A DNA stretch of 64,000 nucleotides from Mesostigma viride (Eukaryota; Streptophyta; Mesostigmatophyceae; Mesostigmatales; Mesostigmataceae): positions 1 through 64,000 of the forward strand of contig RPFO01000086.1 of the NCBI GenBank assembly GCA_009746045.1. Direction: 5' to 3'. Each line of letters opens with the position of its first letter. Within the stretch, counting starts at the first letter, position 1. Below, in pieces: positions 11,838 through 23,459 of the stretch. The notes under the pieces were generated by a model. That model ran no database searches. It worked only from the letters and a program-made list of their open reading frames with translations, and was not told the DNA's origin. A program made the translations under genes and the position numbers.

Positions 11838-13097
11838 TCACCCATCCTTGCCCCTGGTCCCAAACAAGGGAAACTGCTCCACCATGTGAACCAAGTCTGG
11901 CCAGTTCCTGCTGACCTGCAGCACCATGCACGTCTCTGCAGCCCCTGCTGCCATCTGGGCAACATAACGCAGGCATGTCCCTGGGTAGGAGAGAAGCACC
12001 ACAGACTGGCTCTCAGGATCCATCACCCAAGTAGAAGACGTCTTGTGCCTGCTCACCCATGACCTGTACGCCCACCAGAACTGGAGAAAGGTCTTGACCA
12101 CTGACCACTTAGCACCTGTCAAAGGCACCAACACCCTCAATGGGGTCAGACGAACCTTGAGCTCCATGGTGAACTTAGGCAACCCTGGGCTGCAGAAAAG
12201 GTTGGATGTCTCCAAAGGGAAGCACCCATTGACCGAGCTGGAAGAAGAAGGAGCCAAGTCAAAATCTCCCTGCTGCACTGAAAACTCCAACAACTCCATG
12301 TAGGAGGCCTCACCCATGCTCACTGGCTGGAACTGCATGAAGGCTCCTTTCAAAGCCTCAGGCAAGGTGGTCAACATATCCTGCCCCTCTGCAGGTCTCA
12401 TGTCAATCTCAGGTCCTGGAGTCAAGGCAAACATCCTGTGCAACAGGTGGCCCACAAAAGGAGAGCCAATCTCATACAGGCTGGTGTGCAACTGAGACAA
12501 GACCTCCTCCACATAACCCTCAGGGCTCACTTCCCCCTCCTCCCTGTTAAGGGCAGCCACTGCCTTGGCCAGCGTCTCACAATGCTCACAAGGTCCCGTG
12601 CACTTCCTGTGATCCACATAGGCCACCACATTCTTGACAGGTACCACATGACGAGGAATCTGAATGATGGGAGTGCTGCTGGAGCTGAGAGCTATGTTAA
12701 CACCACTCCCCATCTGGGGCTGGGACAAGGACAACCCCTGAAGAAGCTCCTGTAGCTTATCCTGCTTGGAGATCACTGAATGCAAGAGCTTGTTAATGGT
12801 ATCCATCTGCTGACCCCTCCTAAGGTCACGCCTGACAATACTGTCAAACAGGGATTCCACATAACTCATGGGGTTGGGGTTTCTGGATGCATACCCGTGA
12901 CCCCTTCCTCCGTGGTGGCGCCCAGGCCCAAGTTGGGGTACGTGAACTCCTCCTCCATCTGGGACCACACAGCATGCACGAAGAAACCATTCGTTAGTCC
13001 TGAGATATAGGAAGGGGAGCAGTGGTTTGCACCAACTCAGTATACCAAGAAGGAAGAGTGAGCCCCTTCTTTTGGCAATACTCCTGGACCACTTCAT
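11838..13097 (-). CDS. E3 additional sense ORF downstream of integrase, unknown function
   Basis: A 419-codon open frame, uninterrupted although pol around it is shredded. Its first ~100 codons overlap the chromodomain frame, so translation may start further in, for instance at the MDTINKLLHSVISKQDKLQ segment, which looks helical or coiled-coil. It contains HRKCTGPCEHC, a compact Cys/His cluster, followed by a long region with no motif I know. No signal peptide or membrane segment is evident, so it is not an obvious envelope gene, though it occupies the env position. It could be a third structural protein, a captured gene, or a gag-like duplicate. Confidence 0.6.
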   Translation of the reverse strand: MKWSRSIAKRRGSLFLLGILSWCKPLLPFLYLRTNEWFLRACCVVPDGGGVHVPQLGPGRHHGGRGHGYASRNPNPMSYVESLFDSIVRRDLRRGQQMDTINKLLHSVISKQDKLQELLQGLSLSQPQMGSGVNIALSSSSTPIIQIPRHVVPVKNVVAYVDHRKCTGPCEHCETLAKAVAALNREEGEVSPEGYVEEVLSQLHTSLYEIGSPFVGHLLHRMFALTPGPEIDMRPAEGQDMLTTLPEALKGAFMQFQPVSMGEASYMELLEFSVQQGDFDLAPSSSSSVNGCFPLETSNLFCSPGLPKFTMELKVRLTPLRVLVPLTGAKWSVVKTFLQFWWAYRSWVSRHKTSSTWVMDPESQSVVLLSYPGTCLRYVAQMAAGAAETCMVLQVSRNWPDLVHMVEQFPLFGTRGKDG

Positions 13098-14279
13098 GGC
13101 AGTGAGTCAAGTCAGACAACCACAGCCATGTGGCAGTAGACTCTAACTCTCCTTTCCAGTGCACCTTAAACTGCAGCTGCTTGGTCCTACCCTTTCCTTT
13201 GACTCTGTGAGCCACCAGCTGCTCCACTTCATATATCCTCTCCCCCTCAGTATCCAGCTCAAATGGTAATGGAGCAGAAAGGCGTCCCTGCAAGGTATTG
13301 CGTTTATACAGTTTGAGCTGGGCCAGGTGAAACACGTTAGTCTTAAGCCTCCAGTGGGAAGGCACCTGGACTTGAACTACAGTCCCATAGTGGAAGGTGT
13401 CCAGGACAGGGTAAGGTCCCAACCACAAGGGTTGCAGTTTCCTGCATTGCTCCTTTTCAGGTAGCACACGATTAGCCTCCAAGAGCACCAGGTCACCAGG
13501 AGCCACAAAGGTGTGTGTAGCCAACATCTGTTGCCAAGCATTGTTTAAATACTTGTCCTGTGCATGCAACATCTGAGCAGCCACCATACTGTGAGCTTCC
13601 TGGAAGGATGCAATCAACTGGTGGACAGAGGTTAGGCGTCTTCTGAAGGGGCCTTCAGCATCCCTATCAGGTAACTCCAGGTCAAATGGAGTCAAGGGGC
13701 ACTGGCCATGGCAAATGACAAATGGAGACATTTGGTGAGGAGCCAGGGGTGAGTTGTTGATGGCAAACTCTATGAAGGGAAGTTTCTTGTCCCATTCCTT
13801 GTTATCATGGGTACAATAGTGCTTCTGGCATTCCCGTACAATACGGTTCAGCCTCTCCACAGCCCCCGTGCTGGCACACCTGTATGCTACTCCAAAGGCC
13901 AACTTAGTGTCTAGGATGTCAAAGAAGGACTTCCAAAACCCAGACATCCACAAGGGATCCTGGTCAGTGATGATTACACGTGGCATGCCATGCAATCTGT
14001 ACACTCCTTCATGAACAACTCTACACACTGGGCAGCTGTGAGATGGGCATTGCAGGGGATGAGGTGGCACATTCTAGACAGCCTGTCCATCACCACTAGT
14101 ATCCTGTCATTGCCAGCATCAGAAACAGGCAAGCCACAAATGAAGTCCATGGTCACACTGATCCAGGGTCGAAGGGGAATAGGCATGGCCATAGGAAAGA
14201 TAGGCACTGCCTGAGTCCTAACCTTATTCCTTTGGCATGAGTCACAGGAAGCCACATAGGCTTTGATATCACGAAACAT
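12994..14279 (-). pseudogene. pol: E3 integrase core and chromodomain
   Basis: Read in two frames. 14279-13974 has CDSCQRNKV, the CX2C end of the HHCC zinc domain, then MDFICGLP with the first catalytic Asp. 14070-12994 has ITDQDP (second Asp) and GAVERLNR (Glu), then the C-terminal region. After this, YEVEQLVAHR...QFKVHWKG...WLWLSDL is a chromodomain, which classifies the element as a chromovirus and would target histone marks. The frame break lies about 13,970-14,070. Function: insertion of element cDNA in the nucleus. Confidence 0.9.
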
Positions 14280-14730
14280 GCCAGGCCACCAAAACCTCTC
14301 TTGTACTTCATGGAGAGCTTAGCATACCCAGGATGACATGCAGTCACGTCGTCATGGAAGCAATGCAACACAGTGGGAATGGCCATTTCTGGCACATAAC
14401 CTTCCTGGTTACTACATGATCTGCATCCTGGGTGTGGACATACAGGACTCCCTCCCAGTACTCCACAGGTCTGTTACCAAAGCTTCCTTCCTGAATGGCC
14501 TTAGTGGCCAGGTCCTCAGTTTTAGTGAAGGCCTTAATCACGTCCAGCAGGGCTATACTCATAGGGTTAGGCAGGACTAGCTGTTTGCCAGGTCCTAAAG
14601 GCTGCAGCTGCAGCACCTCACCCTCCTGCAGGTGACTAGTGACTAGATGCTTGGATGACAGAACATCAGCCACAGGTGTACGTGACTTCCCCTTGATCTC
14701 AGCTGCCAATCCTCTAGACTTGGTCAGCAT
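14153..14730 (-). pseudogene. pol: E3 RNase H to integrase linker and HHCC start, frameshifted
   Basis: Frame 14730-14344 carries the linker after RNase H. Frame 14395-14153 carries HCFHDDVTACHPGYAK, the His half of the integrase zinc domain, and runs out of frame before the Cys half at about 14,250. Successive conserved blocks lie in three frames, so this section cannot make a polyprotein as written. Confidence 0.75.
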
Positions 14731-14999
14731 CCCTGGCTCCAGTATCCACTTCCTGGGCCGTCCCTTCCCCCTCCTAGGATTCTCTGTGCTTGGTTGTGTA
14801 GTGAGAGTGGGCTGGCTGCTAGCAGAACCTCCCTAAGACTGCTCTGCAGTGACTGACCCCCACCCTGGACGCCTGTCGACCCTGGGACAAGCCCTGGTCA
14901 ATGAGCATCTCGTGACTAAAGCTAGCCTCTACAGGGTGTGGCTCAGCTTGGAGGTTTGCTGGTTAGCTGCCTGTGCCCTGGTGACAGCACCACACTCTA

Positions 15000-15806
15000 C
15001 TACAGAAACCATGGCAGCACAAATATCCAGATCCTCGTGAAATGTCCCATCAGATCCCTTCTTCTAGAGAGGGCGTCTGGCACCACATTCTGTGATCCTG
15101 GGACATACTGCACAGAGAAAGGATAGAATCCCCCTAGGTACTCCATCCACCCAGCCATCCTCTTACTCATCCTACTCTGTTCTAGCACGTGCACCAAGGG
15201 CCTGTGGTCAGTCATCAGGGTGATAGACTCTTGCCCTAGCCCATCTGTAGCACTGCTAGCCACAGAAAACTGAGCTCCCTTCAACAGATGCTCCCACTTG
15301 TGACATGCTACCACTAAACCCAGCAACTCCTGCTCGTGTACAGGGTAGTTACGTTCAGCTGAGCTCATGGTTTTAGACATGTACTCCACTGGCTGTGGTC
15401 CATAGCCATGGTCTTGCATCAGCACAGCACCTATGGCGCCTTGAGAGGCATCTGACCTAACCTGATAAGGTAGATCTGGGTTGGGACCCACTAGCACAGG
15501 GGTGGATGTGAGCTTCTGCTTCAACAGGTCAAAGGCCTGCTGACACCTATCTGTCCACTCAAACTGAACATCCTTCTTGATTAACTCAAGCAAGGGGGTG
15601 GAGATGGCAGCCATGTCAGGGATAAAACGCCTGTACCACCCCACCATGCCCAGGAAGGACTTGACATCATGTGCAGACTGCAACACAGGCCACTCAAGGA
15701 TGGCAGCAATCTTAGCATTGTCAGGTGTCATACCCAAGGAACTCAACTTGTACCCTAGGAACCCCACTTCATGCCCCCACTCCACCTTAGACCTCTTGAC
15801 AGACAA
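15000..15806 (-). pseudogene. pol: E3 reverse transcriptase thumb and RNase H
   Basis: 268 codons. FLGMVGWYRRFIPD is the conserved RT connection motif of gypsy elements. VRSDASQGAIGAVL holds the first RNase H Asp, HEQELLGLV the Glu, LMTDHRPLV the second Asp, and VVPDALSRR the terminal Asp-containing motif. An insert of about 15 residues (ASSATDGLGQES) sits between the Glu and DHRPL blocks. It is out of frame with the RT block at 15827-16369 by a short frameshift near 15,810-15,827. Confidence 0.85.
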
Positions 15807-15826
15807 GTGGTAGTGCTGGATGACCT

Positions 15827-16369
15827 TCAGACCTCCTCCACGTTCTCCAGATGCTCCTTGAACGTCTTTGAGTGCACCAGGATGTCGTCCATGTAGGCCA
15901 CCACGCAGGTCCTGAACACGGGTCTTGCAGGGTCACACAGGTGGGCAATGTCTTTGAACCTGGGATTCCTGAGATCAGGGGAGATCTGAGGCAGAGAGTT
16001 CCCTGTCAGATGGCCAAAGATAGCATTCACAAACATCTGCATAGTAGCTGGGCTGTTGGAGGCCCCCATGGGCATCACAGTCCACTGGAACTGACCCCAG
16101 GGTGTGGAGAATGCAGTTTTTGGAATGTCCTCAGTAGCTATCCTGATCTGCCAGAACGCGTGTCTAAGGTCAAACTTGGTGAAGTAAGATGATCCAGCTG
16201 TCCTCTCTAGCAGCTCATCAATCCGTGGCAAGGGATACTTGGACTTCACTGTGACCTTGTTCAGGCCTCTCAGATCAATGCACAACCGCCATCCACCATC
16301 ATGCTTGGGGACAAGCAAACACCCAGAGCTGAAAGGACTATTGGCAGGAAGAATGAGTCCAGCTTCCAA
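15827..16369 (-). pseudogene. pol: E3 reverse transcriptase palm and fingers
   Basis: 180 codons containing SGCLLVPKHDGGWRLCIDLR, LPRIDELLER, FTKFDLRHAFWQIRI (first catalytic Asp), FQWTVMPMGASNSPATMQ and VAYMDDILVHS. The last is the normal YxDD site of gypsy RTs, a useful contrast with the HGDD of E2 and E5. An unusual ~35-residue insertion between VNAIFGHL and VVAYMDD separates blocks normally close together. The frame ends at a stop after NVEEV. Confidence 0.88.
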
Positions 16370-16388
16370 CAGCCTGTCAAGATCACCT

Positions 16389-17254
16389 TCAGCTCTGCCA
16401 TCTCAGCTGGCCCCATCCTGTACATGGGAACAAAGGGAGGCCTGGCACCATCCACAAGCTTGATGACATGAGTGATTGGCCCTTCAGGGGGTACTGTGGC
16501 ATTTTGTCCTCAAAAATGGCAGCAAACCTGTCCAAAAGGGCATCATGCAGCTTCTGCTCCTCCTCTGTGACAGCTGGTACTGGGTTCACAGCATTCACCG
16601 TGTGGCCATGAGTCTCATCAGAGGGTGAGTTAGGAACCAACTGTAAGAGAAAGACGTGTTCCACTGGGTAAGTAGCCAGGTAAGACAAGGTGTGATTGGC
16701 AGACCATACGTGCTTAAGTAAGGCAGCACGTTTCTCTTCCAGTGAAGGCACCTTGACGTCCTCCTTGGCACCTGCAACCCCTCTCCCATCATTGACAGCC
16801 TCATTAGTAGAACAGCACTCTGTGACTGGTCTTTCTCCCCCCTTAATCACTGTGGTGGCGTCCCACACTGACCCATCCTGAAACTGCACCACCTTCTCAG
16901 ACCACAAGATGGCAGGATTAGCAGACTCCAACCATGGCATCCCCAAATCACATCAGCAGCAGTGAGTGGAATGACATCTGCTGTGACAGACAAGGTTTGA
17001 CGTGAGCACACTTGAAAAAGCAGTTGCACGTAGCCAGGTGAGTTACTCTGCCTACCATCAGAATATTGGACCTTAACAGGCACAGGGTGGGGGAGCACTG
17101 GTAGATGCAGCTCCTGCACCAAGGAAGTGGAAATGTAGTTACTTCCTGCACCTGAGTCAATCATGAAGAGACATAAAGGCTGAGCCAAAGGGACTGGCAC
17201 GTTCAACAGCCTAGCCTGGAACTTCAAGAGTTGACTGGGAATAGGAGGGCCCAA
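16389..17254 (-). pseudogene. pol: E3 aspartic protease and RT leader
   Basis: The first frame (17254-16847) has LFMIDSGAGSNYIS, the D-S-G-A active site of retropepsins, with VQYSDGR and VTADVIPL downstream. The second frame (16946-16389) starts MGMPWLESANPAILW, the usual end of the protease (xGMPWL), then a linker to the RT fingers (FAAIFEDKMP). A frameshift of one base class near 16,850-16,945 separates them. Confidence 0.85.
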
Positions 17255-17354
17255 TGGGGTGGTGGAATCAGAGGCAACAAGTTGTTCACAGGACGGACAT
17301 GCACAGCAGGCAAACCAGTTAACTCCACCGCTGGACGTAGTCCTGGGGGCTCCA

Positions 17355-18958
17355 CTAGTTTTTTGGCAGCTCAGGAGGATGATCTGAAGACGAGCTCCCC
17401 ACTGAAGGCTGCACCTGCTGATCCTCTATGCCGTCTGCCTCCCCTTCTCCCTCCTCCTCCTCTGCTAGGAGGTGCCACAGGGCGTTGACCATCCGACGCC
17501 TGTCTTGCCTGTTGAATCCCTTGGGCTGGAATGGTCCCTTGCCCGAAGCCTGGAAGTTGGGTCTAAACCCAGGCTGTGCCCTGTGGTCGCTCTGGCTCAC
17601 CCCAGGAGGGAAATGGGTGGTCTGGTGAATGGAAGAACCCCCTGAGGACCCTTGGTGTCGCTTGGGAACTGGTCTCGCTTGGGGCAATCCCGTGCAAAGT
17701 GTCCCAGCTGGCCACACGTGAAACAGGCTCCTTTGGACTGCTCCATGGCACTGAGCTCCTCCATCACAGCGTTCAGCTGGTTCAGGGGCTTCTTAACAGC
17801 AGGCGCCTGGTTGCCTGCAGCAGGCTCCCACTTGAGGGAAAAGTCAGGGACACGGCACAGCGTGAGGGCATAAGACAGCACAGTATCCCACTTCCACTCG
17901 ACATAGTCGAAAGGGGAGAAATGCTTGTCAATATCCACCCTGACTTGAGGGGAGAGCCCATGCAGAAACCTGTGAAGAGCTTCAGAATCAGAGCACTGGG
18001 GGATTTTGGCCCTCAGGTTGGTAAACGTCTCTACGTATTGTGGTAGTGTCAGGCCAGACTGAGTACAGTTGGCCAACGCGTCCCGGTCCAGACGGAGCTG
18101 GTCCTGGGGAAGGAGAAAACGTCGAAATGAAAGCATGAGAGATGGCAAATCCTTGCAAGTATTACCTGCTGAGGATCGTAAAAACTCATCAAACCTGTCG
18201 GCTGCACTGTCGCTCATTCGCTGTCGAACCATCTTCTTCTGGATGTCCAGGGAAAGTCGTTCTTCCGCTCGTTTGCCGTAGTTAGCAAAGTGGATAGCGA
18301 ACACATCCTGGAATCGAGTAGAGAAATGATCGAAACTGCGGTGGGTTAGATTGGTGAGCGACAGCTTGTCTACGGATTCGATTTTTGGAAATGGCGGGGC
18401 GGAACCTTGATGCGGTGGTATAGTGACGGTCACGGGGACGTCGCTGGCGGGGGTGGTGAAGGTGACCGAGGTCGTCTGCGCTGGATCCTGCCTATCGCTA
18501 TCCTGCGTCTCATTCCTCGTAGTAACTGCGGTACTATTAGGTAAAACCCTTCCGTCACCCAACCGAGGAGCCTCTCTCCCCAATCCAGCAACCATGTCAC
18601 GCATGGCCGCCTCCTCCTCCTCAATTCTCTGACGAAGTCTTCCCACATCCTGTTCCACCTCCTCCACCATCTTTCTATACATCGCTGCGTGTTGTTCATC
18701 GTGTAATAATCTGATTTTAGCTGCTGAGAGGCGATCCGCTGCAAGTCTGGTCCCGTCTCTTCCAGGCGTGGTATTTAGCGGGAAAAGAAATGAAGAAGAT
18801 GCACTCCGCACAGGACTTGTTCGCGCGCTTGGAATCCTGGGCGACAGTGACGCTCCTCGACCCACGCCTGTCAGCGATGGCTCGCCTGGTTGGAGACCAG
18901 ATGCAATGACGGAAAACTTGGGCCCTATGGACAACGAGGGCCGCCTCACTTCAGACAT
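17355..18958 (-). CDS. gag: E3 gag polyprotein, frameshifted at the 3' end
   Basis: 453 codons from ATG 18958 to 17597, with a further stretch in another frame to 17355. Residues ~85-125 form a charged coiled-coil-like segment (RKMVEEVEQDVGRLRQRI). The capsid-like core follows with FLHGLSPQVRVDIDKHF, typical of Ty3 gag. CFTCGQLGHFARDC at about 413-426 is a CX2CX4HX4C zinc knuckle. Beyond the knuckle the good coding frame moves to 17717-17355 (Arg/Glu-rich, EEEEGEGEADG). Gag would assemble the cytoplasmic virus-like particle and bind element RNA. Confidence 0.88.
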
Positions 18959-19332
18959 AGAAGTACGGTTGAAATCAAGTTGACGCCGTGGAGTACGAGC
19001 AGTTGTCTCAGCACCTTCCCTAGCAATGGGTTCCAGAGATGATGACGGATCTCCAAACCTTGATTAGTAGGGGGTAAAGGTGATTGTGTCTTCGAACTAC
19101 TCATACTTCCACATGGAGTCGCGATCGTCTGCCTAGTAGAGACAACGGTTACGGCTGACTTCTAGTGTTACAGAGCAAGACAGTCACATCAGGATGTGTC
19201 TCAGTCTGTAACACCGTAAGTTTTCCGCAACTCTATGAATCTTCTCGGATGACAGACATCTGATCAACGTTGTACTACCCGGAAGGTTGCGACTTCAAGA
19301 GAAACACCAAAGTAGAGATCCTCCGATACCAA
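18959..19332 (-). promoter_or_regulatory. E3 5' leader with initiator-Met-type primer-binding site
   Basis: Minus strand: LTR end GTTACA, one T, then TGGTATCGGAGGATC (plus 19317-19331). TGGTATC is the classic complement of the initiator tRNA-Met 3' end. About 360 bases of untranslated leader precede the gag ATG. Confidence 0.8.
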
Positions 19333-20112
19333 TGTAACGACTAAAAATGATCATCAACATCATCCACAGTCCAATATGAAAGATCTTTTACCTGGGTTGC
19401 TTTCCTGAGTCGCAGAACTTCAAGTATCCGAGCAACGTTGAGATGGAAATTCCACAGCACGTGATTTAGGGAATCACAACCCCTTGTAGACACAAAGACA
19501 AGCTCGTGTATAGACGGCCTCTGTGGAACTGAAGGTCGTCTATAGCCAAGGGGCTCTTATGGATTGGACAACAAAGCCAAGCTTTATTATACCATGGTGA
19601 ATCAAAACCAACGTAGCAACAATGGCGACCCCACGTCCTTGATATCGACGTGCTTGTCGAGCTTGCTCCAACCTTAGCCTGAAGAGAACCAATCAGAACC
19701 ATGGAATCCTATGCAAGATCTTCGTATCCATCCTAGTCACACAAAACAGAACAACACCACACACAGCCTGGCAGAATCTTTCCATGAGATCCCAAATCTG
19801 TCGTGAGCACTGAAGTCCCAAAGGAGCATTTAAGACTCAATAGTACCAACTAACAAACTACAACCCCACGTGGATCAGGCCACGACCAATGAGGGCTCCT
19901 ATCAGTAGTATCAGCCAACAAACTACAACCCTACGTGGATCAGGCCACGACCAATGAGGGTTCCTATCAGTTGGCTGACAAAGTATCAGCTCCAAGTACC
20001 GTCGTCTTAGAAACCTCATAACTTTCTCAATACTGATCCAAAAGTCCTCGAATAAAAGCCAAACATTCACAAAACAAAGGATGTAACAACAAAGTCATTT
20101 TTGCTTGTTACA
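19333..20112 (-). repeat. E3 5' LTR (780 bp)
   Basis: Right-hand LTR of E3. Holds the promoter if the element is active. Followed at 20113 by the GGCGG duplication. Confidence 0.93.
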
Positions 20113-20134
20113 GGCGGTCCTTGAGCTGGTCAGC
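20113..20134 (-). CDS. gag: 22-bp island of E1 gag between two insertions
   Basis: Left end GGCGG is the E3 target duplication, right end TCAGC the E2 target duplication. It is the only E1 sequence left between them, and it joins the two larger gag segments in frame. Confidence 0.85.
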
Positions 20135-20597
20135 AGTTGGATGGAGACTAGGGACGACGAACAACTGCGAAAACTGAGAGCGAATGATGATTGTATTACA
20201 ATAATACAATGAGAGAGCAGTGGAAGCTGAGAGCTCAGAATGGAACGTCTGGGCAAACTCGGGTGCTGTGGCACTCCCCAGTGCTACGCCTATATGCCTA
20301 TGGCTGTGCTAACTCTACCTGCAGCACACGACCAGTGGACAACTGTACACTGCAATGCCATGCGACCACGTCACTAGCATCAACTACACTCGGCCCGTCC
20401 AGAACCGGATAACCCGGGTCTGGCGGGTCGAGCTAGAGTCTAGGCACAGTCTGGCACTAACCGCACATCGGTCCACATGACACCTCAGTACCGTACACCC
20501 TGCCGTACTGTACTGAGGTGTCCCGCTCAGCCGCGGTAGGCAATACGCGGCGCGCAGGCCGGAAATCCGTGTGTCAGCCTAAGCATCTCATCTAACT
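20135..20597 (-). repeat. E2 3' LTR (463 bp)
   Basis: Same as 34610-35066 plus an extra AACTCT-type hexamer near 20309. On the plus strand it begins AGTTGGATGGAGAC and ends ATCTCATCTAACT. Contains ACACCTCAGTAC...GTACTGAGGTGTC, a strong internal hairpin. Confidence 0.92.
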
Positions 20598-21662
20598 CCC
20601 ATTATGTTTTCCTTTCAGGTTGAAGGCTAGCGACTTCAAGCCTGATCCTGCCCAGCTAGGAGACTGACTCCAAGCTGACTGAGGTGCTGAGCAACTGACA
20701 CCCATACTGCAACATCTGGACTGAAAAAGATGGGCCCCAGAACTCGTGCAATACTTGTGATGGCATCACGTTTAGCTCAACATGCCCGGGGAGTTCCTCC
20801 TCCTCGCGAGCTCACAAGGGAGATAGCTATGCCTGTCTGCCTATCCAGGGAGTGCATCACCAGCCAAGAAAGCCATTGTAAAAATGCCAAGGTAACCGTT
20901 TAAGAGGTTCCATGTTGTTCCATCATCATCGCCCACTCAGAGAGAAAATACCCAGCCAGGCTGGGTCAACTGAGCTCAGGTTACCTGCAACCTGAGGAGT
21001 GACAGTGGACAGGTTTATTGCACCCTGCACTGTCCATGTTGTACCTGCACAACATGTGAGGACCAGCCACCCCTGCCCTGCACAGAGGGGGCTGAAGTCC
21101 GAGTGACAGGTGACAGGACTATGACATCCTGGACCTGGCCACATTGCACCTGCACAACGTGTGAGACCAGCCACCCCTGCCCTGCACATGGGTGACTGAA
21201 GTCCTGGTGACAGGTGACAGGAATATTTCATCCTGCACCTGTGCTGAGCACGTTGTACTAGACAACATGACAGCACCCATGCCTTTACTGCCACTGAACA
21301 GTAAGGCCAGGTGGCCCAGGATATCCACAGTGAACTGGGGTCCTGGGTAACCACCTGTCAAGGGAGCTTTGACCCTCCACTTGAATGGGGGCACCTGAGC
21401 CACTGAGCTCAAGGCCAATCCACCAAGGCATACGCCCTAGTGTATAAAGGTGTGAGATACATCCCATGCCCACCTATGAAGGTGTGCATAACGAAATTCC
21501 ATGGTGTTGAAAAAATCAAAACAGATTTTATTGGGCATAGGGCACGCAGATGTATGAAAAACAGACTCCAACCAACCCCCCTTGCTGGAAGCCACAACCT
21601 ACCCCTTGGACCTGCCCAAGGGGTACTGGGTGACCTAGGCGGCCCTGGTGAACAGGACCCTG
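20598..21662 (-). other. E2 3' non-coding region with polypurine tract and 105-bp duplication
   Basis: Minus strand AAAGGAAAACATAATGGG abuts the LTR (20598-20615) as a candidate polypurine tract. Near 21,041 and 21,146 the ACCTGCACAAC(A/G)TGTGAG...CCAGCCACCCCTGCCCTGC segment is duplicated with a period of 105 bp, and a partial third copy follows at about 21,238. No credible gene. Confidence 0.65.
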
Positions 21663-22481
21663 CTAGGCGTCCCCCCTATGGGGCAGGGTTGCCTGCTTGC
21701 CATAGGGGTTCATCAAGTGGTACAACAGCTGGTATTGGTCAGCTGCCTGCTGAGGCACTTTAGTGAGTGCATCAGCAGCGTTGTGTTTGTCCTCCACGTG
21801 ACGGGTGGACTCCCAGTAGGTGGACTCCTGTTTCAGGACCACCCAGTCAAGATCAGTGTGGACAGCATAGGGGTTAGCAAGGAAACTGAGGACTGACTGA
21901 CTGTCAGTGAGCAAGTGTGCCACCACCCCAGCATTGCTGCCTGCTTGCATCTGCAACCAAACCAGCACATGATTCAAGTACCTGGCATGAAGCACTGCTG
22001 ACACCACTGCCCTGCACTCAGCAGCATTGCTGCTGACAGCCTTGCGTCTATGCAACCGGCTGTACCATGAAATGAGAGACAAGGGTGCATCATCATTCTG
22101 CACAAAATACAAGCCTGACTCCCTTGCCTGCATCTTGGTAATCTGCCTGGACTCCATGGAACTATCCATCATAGCTTGGATGTGAATGGTTTTGTGGAGA
22201 TCCAAGGAGTGCAAGATAAGGGGAGGGCCTTCCTGGAGAGTTTTGGTGATGGCTTTGTGACCTACTTGCATCAAGACATCATCATCAACTCTGCTAACCA
22301 CAGCCAGGTGAGGTGCACACGTTGAGCACAACCACCCCAGCTTGCCTCTAATGGTAGGACAGGCTCCAGGTTTGATTTTTGTTTGCAAAACCTCCAAGCA
22401 GCTGTGCATGTAATCATTGGGAGAGTAAGTGCACACACCCACTGGTTTTGATGCTGCTGGAGTTGTAACATTGTGCCACAA
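21663..22481 (-). pseudogene. pol: E2 RNase H domain
   Basis: 272 codons at the end of pol. Copia-type RNase H motifs are in order: AMMDSS (Asp), AAECRAV (Glu), LLTDSQSV (Asp) and HNAADALTK (Asp; the ADxLTK motif is diagnostic of copia RNase H). GKLGWL matches GQLGWL in E5, the block between RT and RNase H. The reading frame is complete here but out of frame with the RT block. Confidence 0.85.
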
Positions 22482-23451
22482 AATTTTATGGCAGTGGTGC
22501 CCAGCTCTACTTGCTTGCCAATCTCAAAATGCTGTGACACTTGTTGAATAAAATCATCCACAGCACGCCTTGGCCCAGCAATCAGCTGATCATCCCCATG
22601 CCACACAAAGGTGAGAATGCCATGAGGGTGTGGGACCACAAAGAAGCAAGGGTCTATGTCATCATATCTAGCCCCTAGCTTTTCAAACACAGCCTGAGCT
22701 GACATCCTGAAAATGCGAGGAGCTGATTGCAGCCCTTCAACACCTATGTTAGCTTTCAGGTACTGCTGAGGGATGTGTTTTGCCCAAACTCTGGGAGTGG
22801 AGACTACATACACCTGACCATGCCACACTTGTTGTGCTATCTCAGGTGAGCCTTTCAGGAAAGCCCTTTTAATGTCTGTAGCCTTACATACATAGTCATC
22901 CCCATCATTGAGATGACCCACAAAGACAGACAGCAAGATTTTTAGGGATGTTTGCTGAATGCCTGGCGTGTACAACTCTGCCTCTGTCAGATCAGTGGTG
23001 CCCTTGAACTCTGTCACACAAGGTCTAGCATGAAAATGACTGACCCATCTGCTGCTGGCTTATGTTTACACACAAACTTCAGGCGCAAGTGCTTGCACCC
23101 TGCAGGCTTTTTGTCAATAGGTGTGACAGGTGGAGTATGAGAAGGACTAAGAGGATCTGGCACTACCCATTCTTCCCTGGCCTTGTTAAAGGCCTCCACC
23201 CATTTTAGGAATCCTATGTGTGTGCGACAGTCTTGCTCTATCTGTTCATAAGAAAGAGGAGACATTTTAGCCACATCATGCTTGCCCAATCCAAATGAGT
23301 TGGGATGAAGTTTTTGGTTGTGAACCAAGTCTGCCACACAGGGTTCTTGCCCTGGGGCATACTTGGGTGTAGCAAATTTTACAGAAGCAATGTTGGTGTT
23401 AAGAAGTTTTTCAAGAGAAATTTTGAAATGATTCAGATCAACACCACCCAT
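22271..23451 (-). pseudogene. pol: E2 reverse transcriptase with WHGDD active site
   Basis: Two overlapping frames (23451-23014, 23017-22271). The second holds EFKGTTDLTEAELYTPG, then ATDIKRAFLKG (first catalytic Asp; copia DVxxAFL), then LTFVWHGDDQLIAG at 22589-22600 where copia RTs have LYVDDMLI. The first frame ends with LRLKFVCKHK, matching LQLRFVCKMK in E5. The shift at about 23,015 breaks the enzyme. Confidence 0.85.
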
Positions 23452-23459
23452 GTCCTGGA

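Larger units (their letters stand above)
10645..20112 (-). mobile_element. E3: Ty3/gypsy chromovirus, pol frameshifted
   Basis: LTRs are 10645-11423 and 19333-20112, TGTAACGACT...GCTTGTTACA, with target duplication GGCGG (10640-10644, 20113-20117). It reads on the minus strand: primer site beside the right LTR, polypurine tract beside the left LTR. The order gag - PR - RT - RNase H - IN - chromodomain is the Ty3/gypsy order. An extra sense ORF follows. On reading, the LTRs differ by one substitution and one 1-bp indel, so it is recent, yet pol switches frame at least seven times. Confidence 0.95.
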
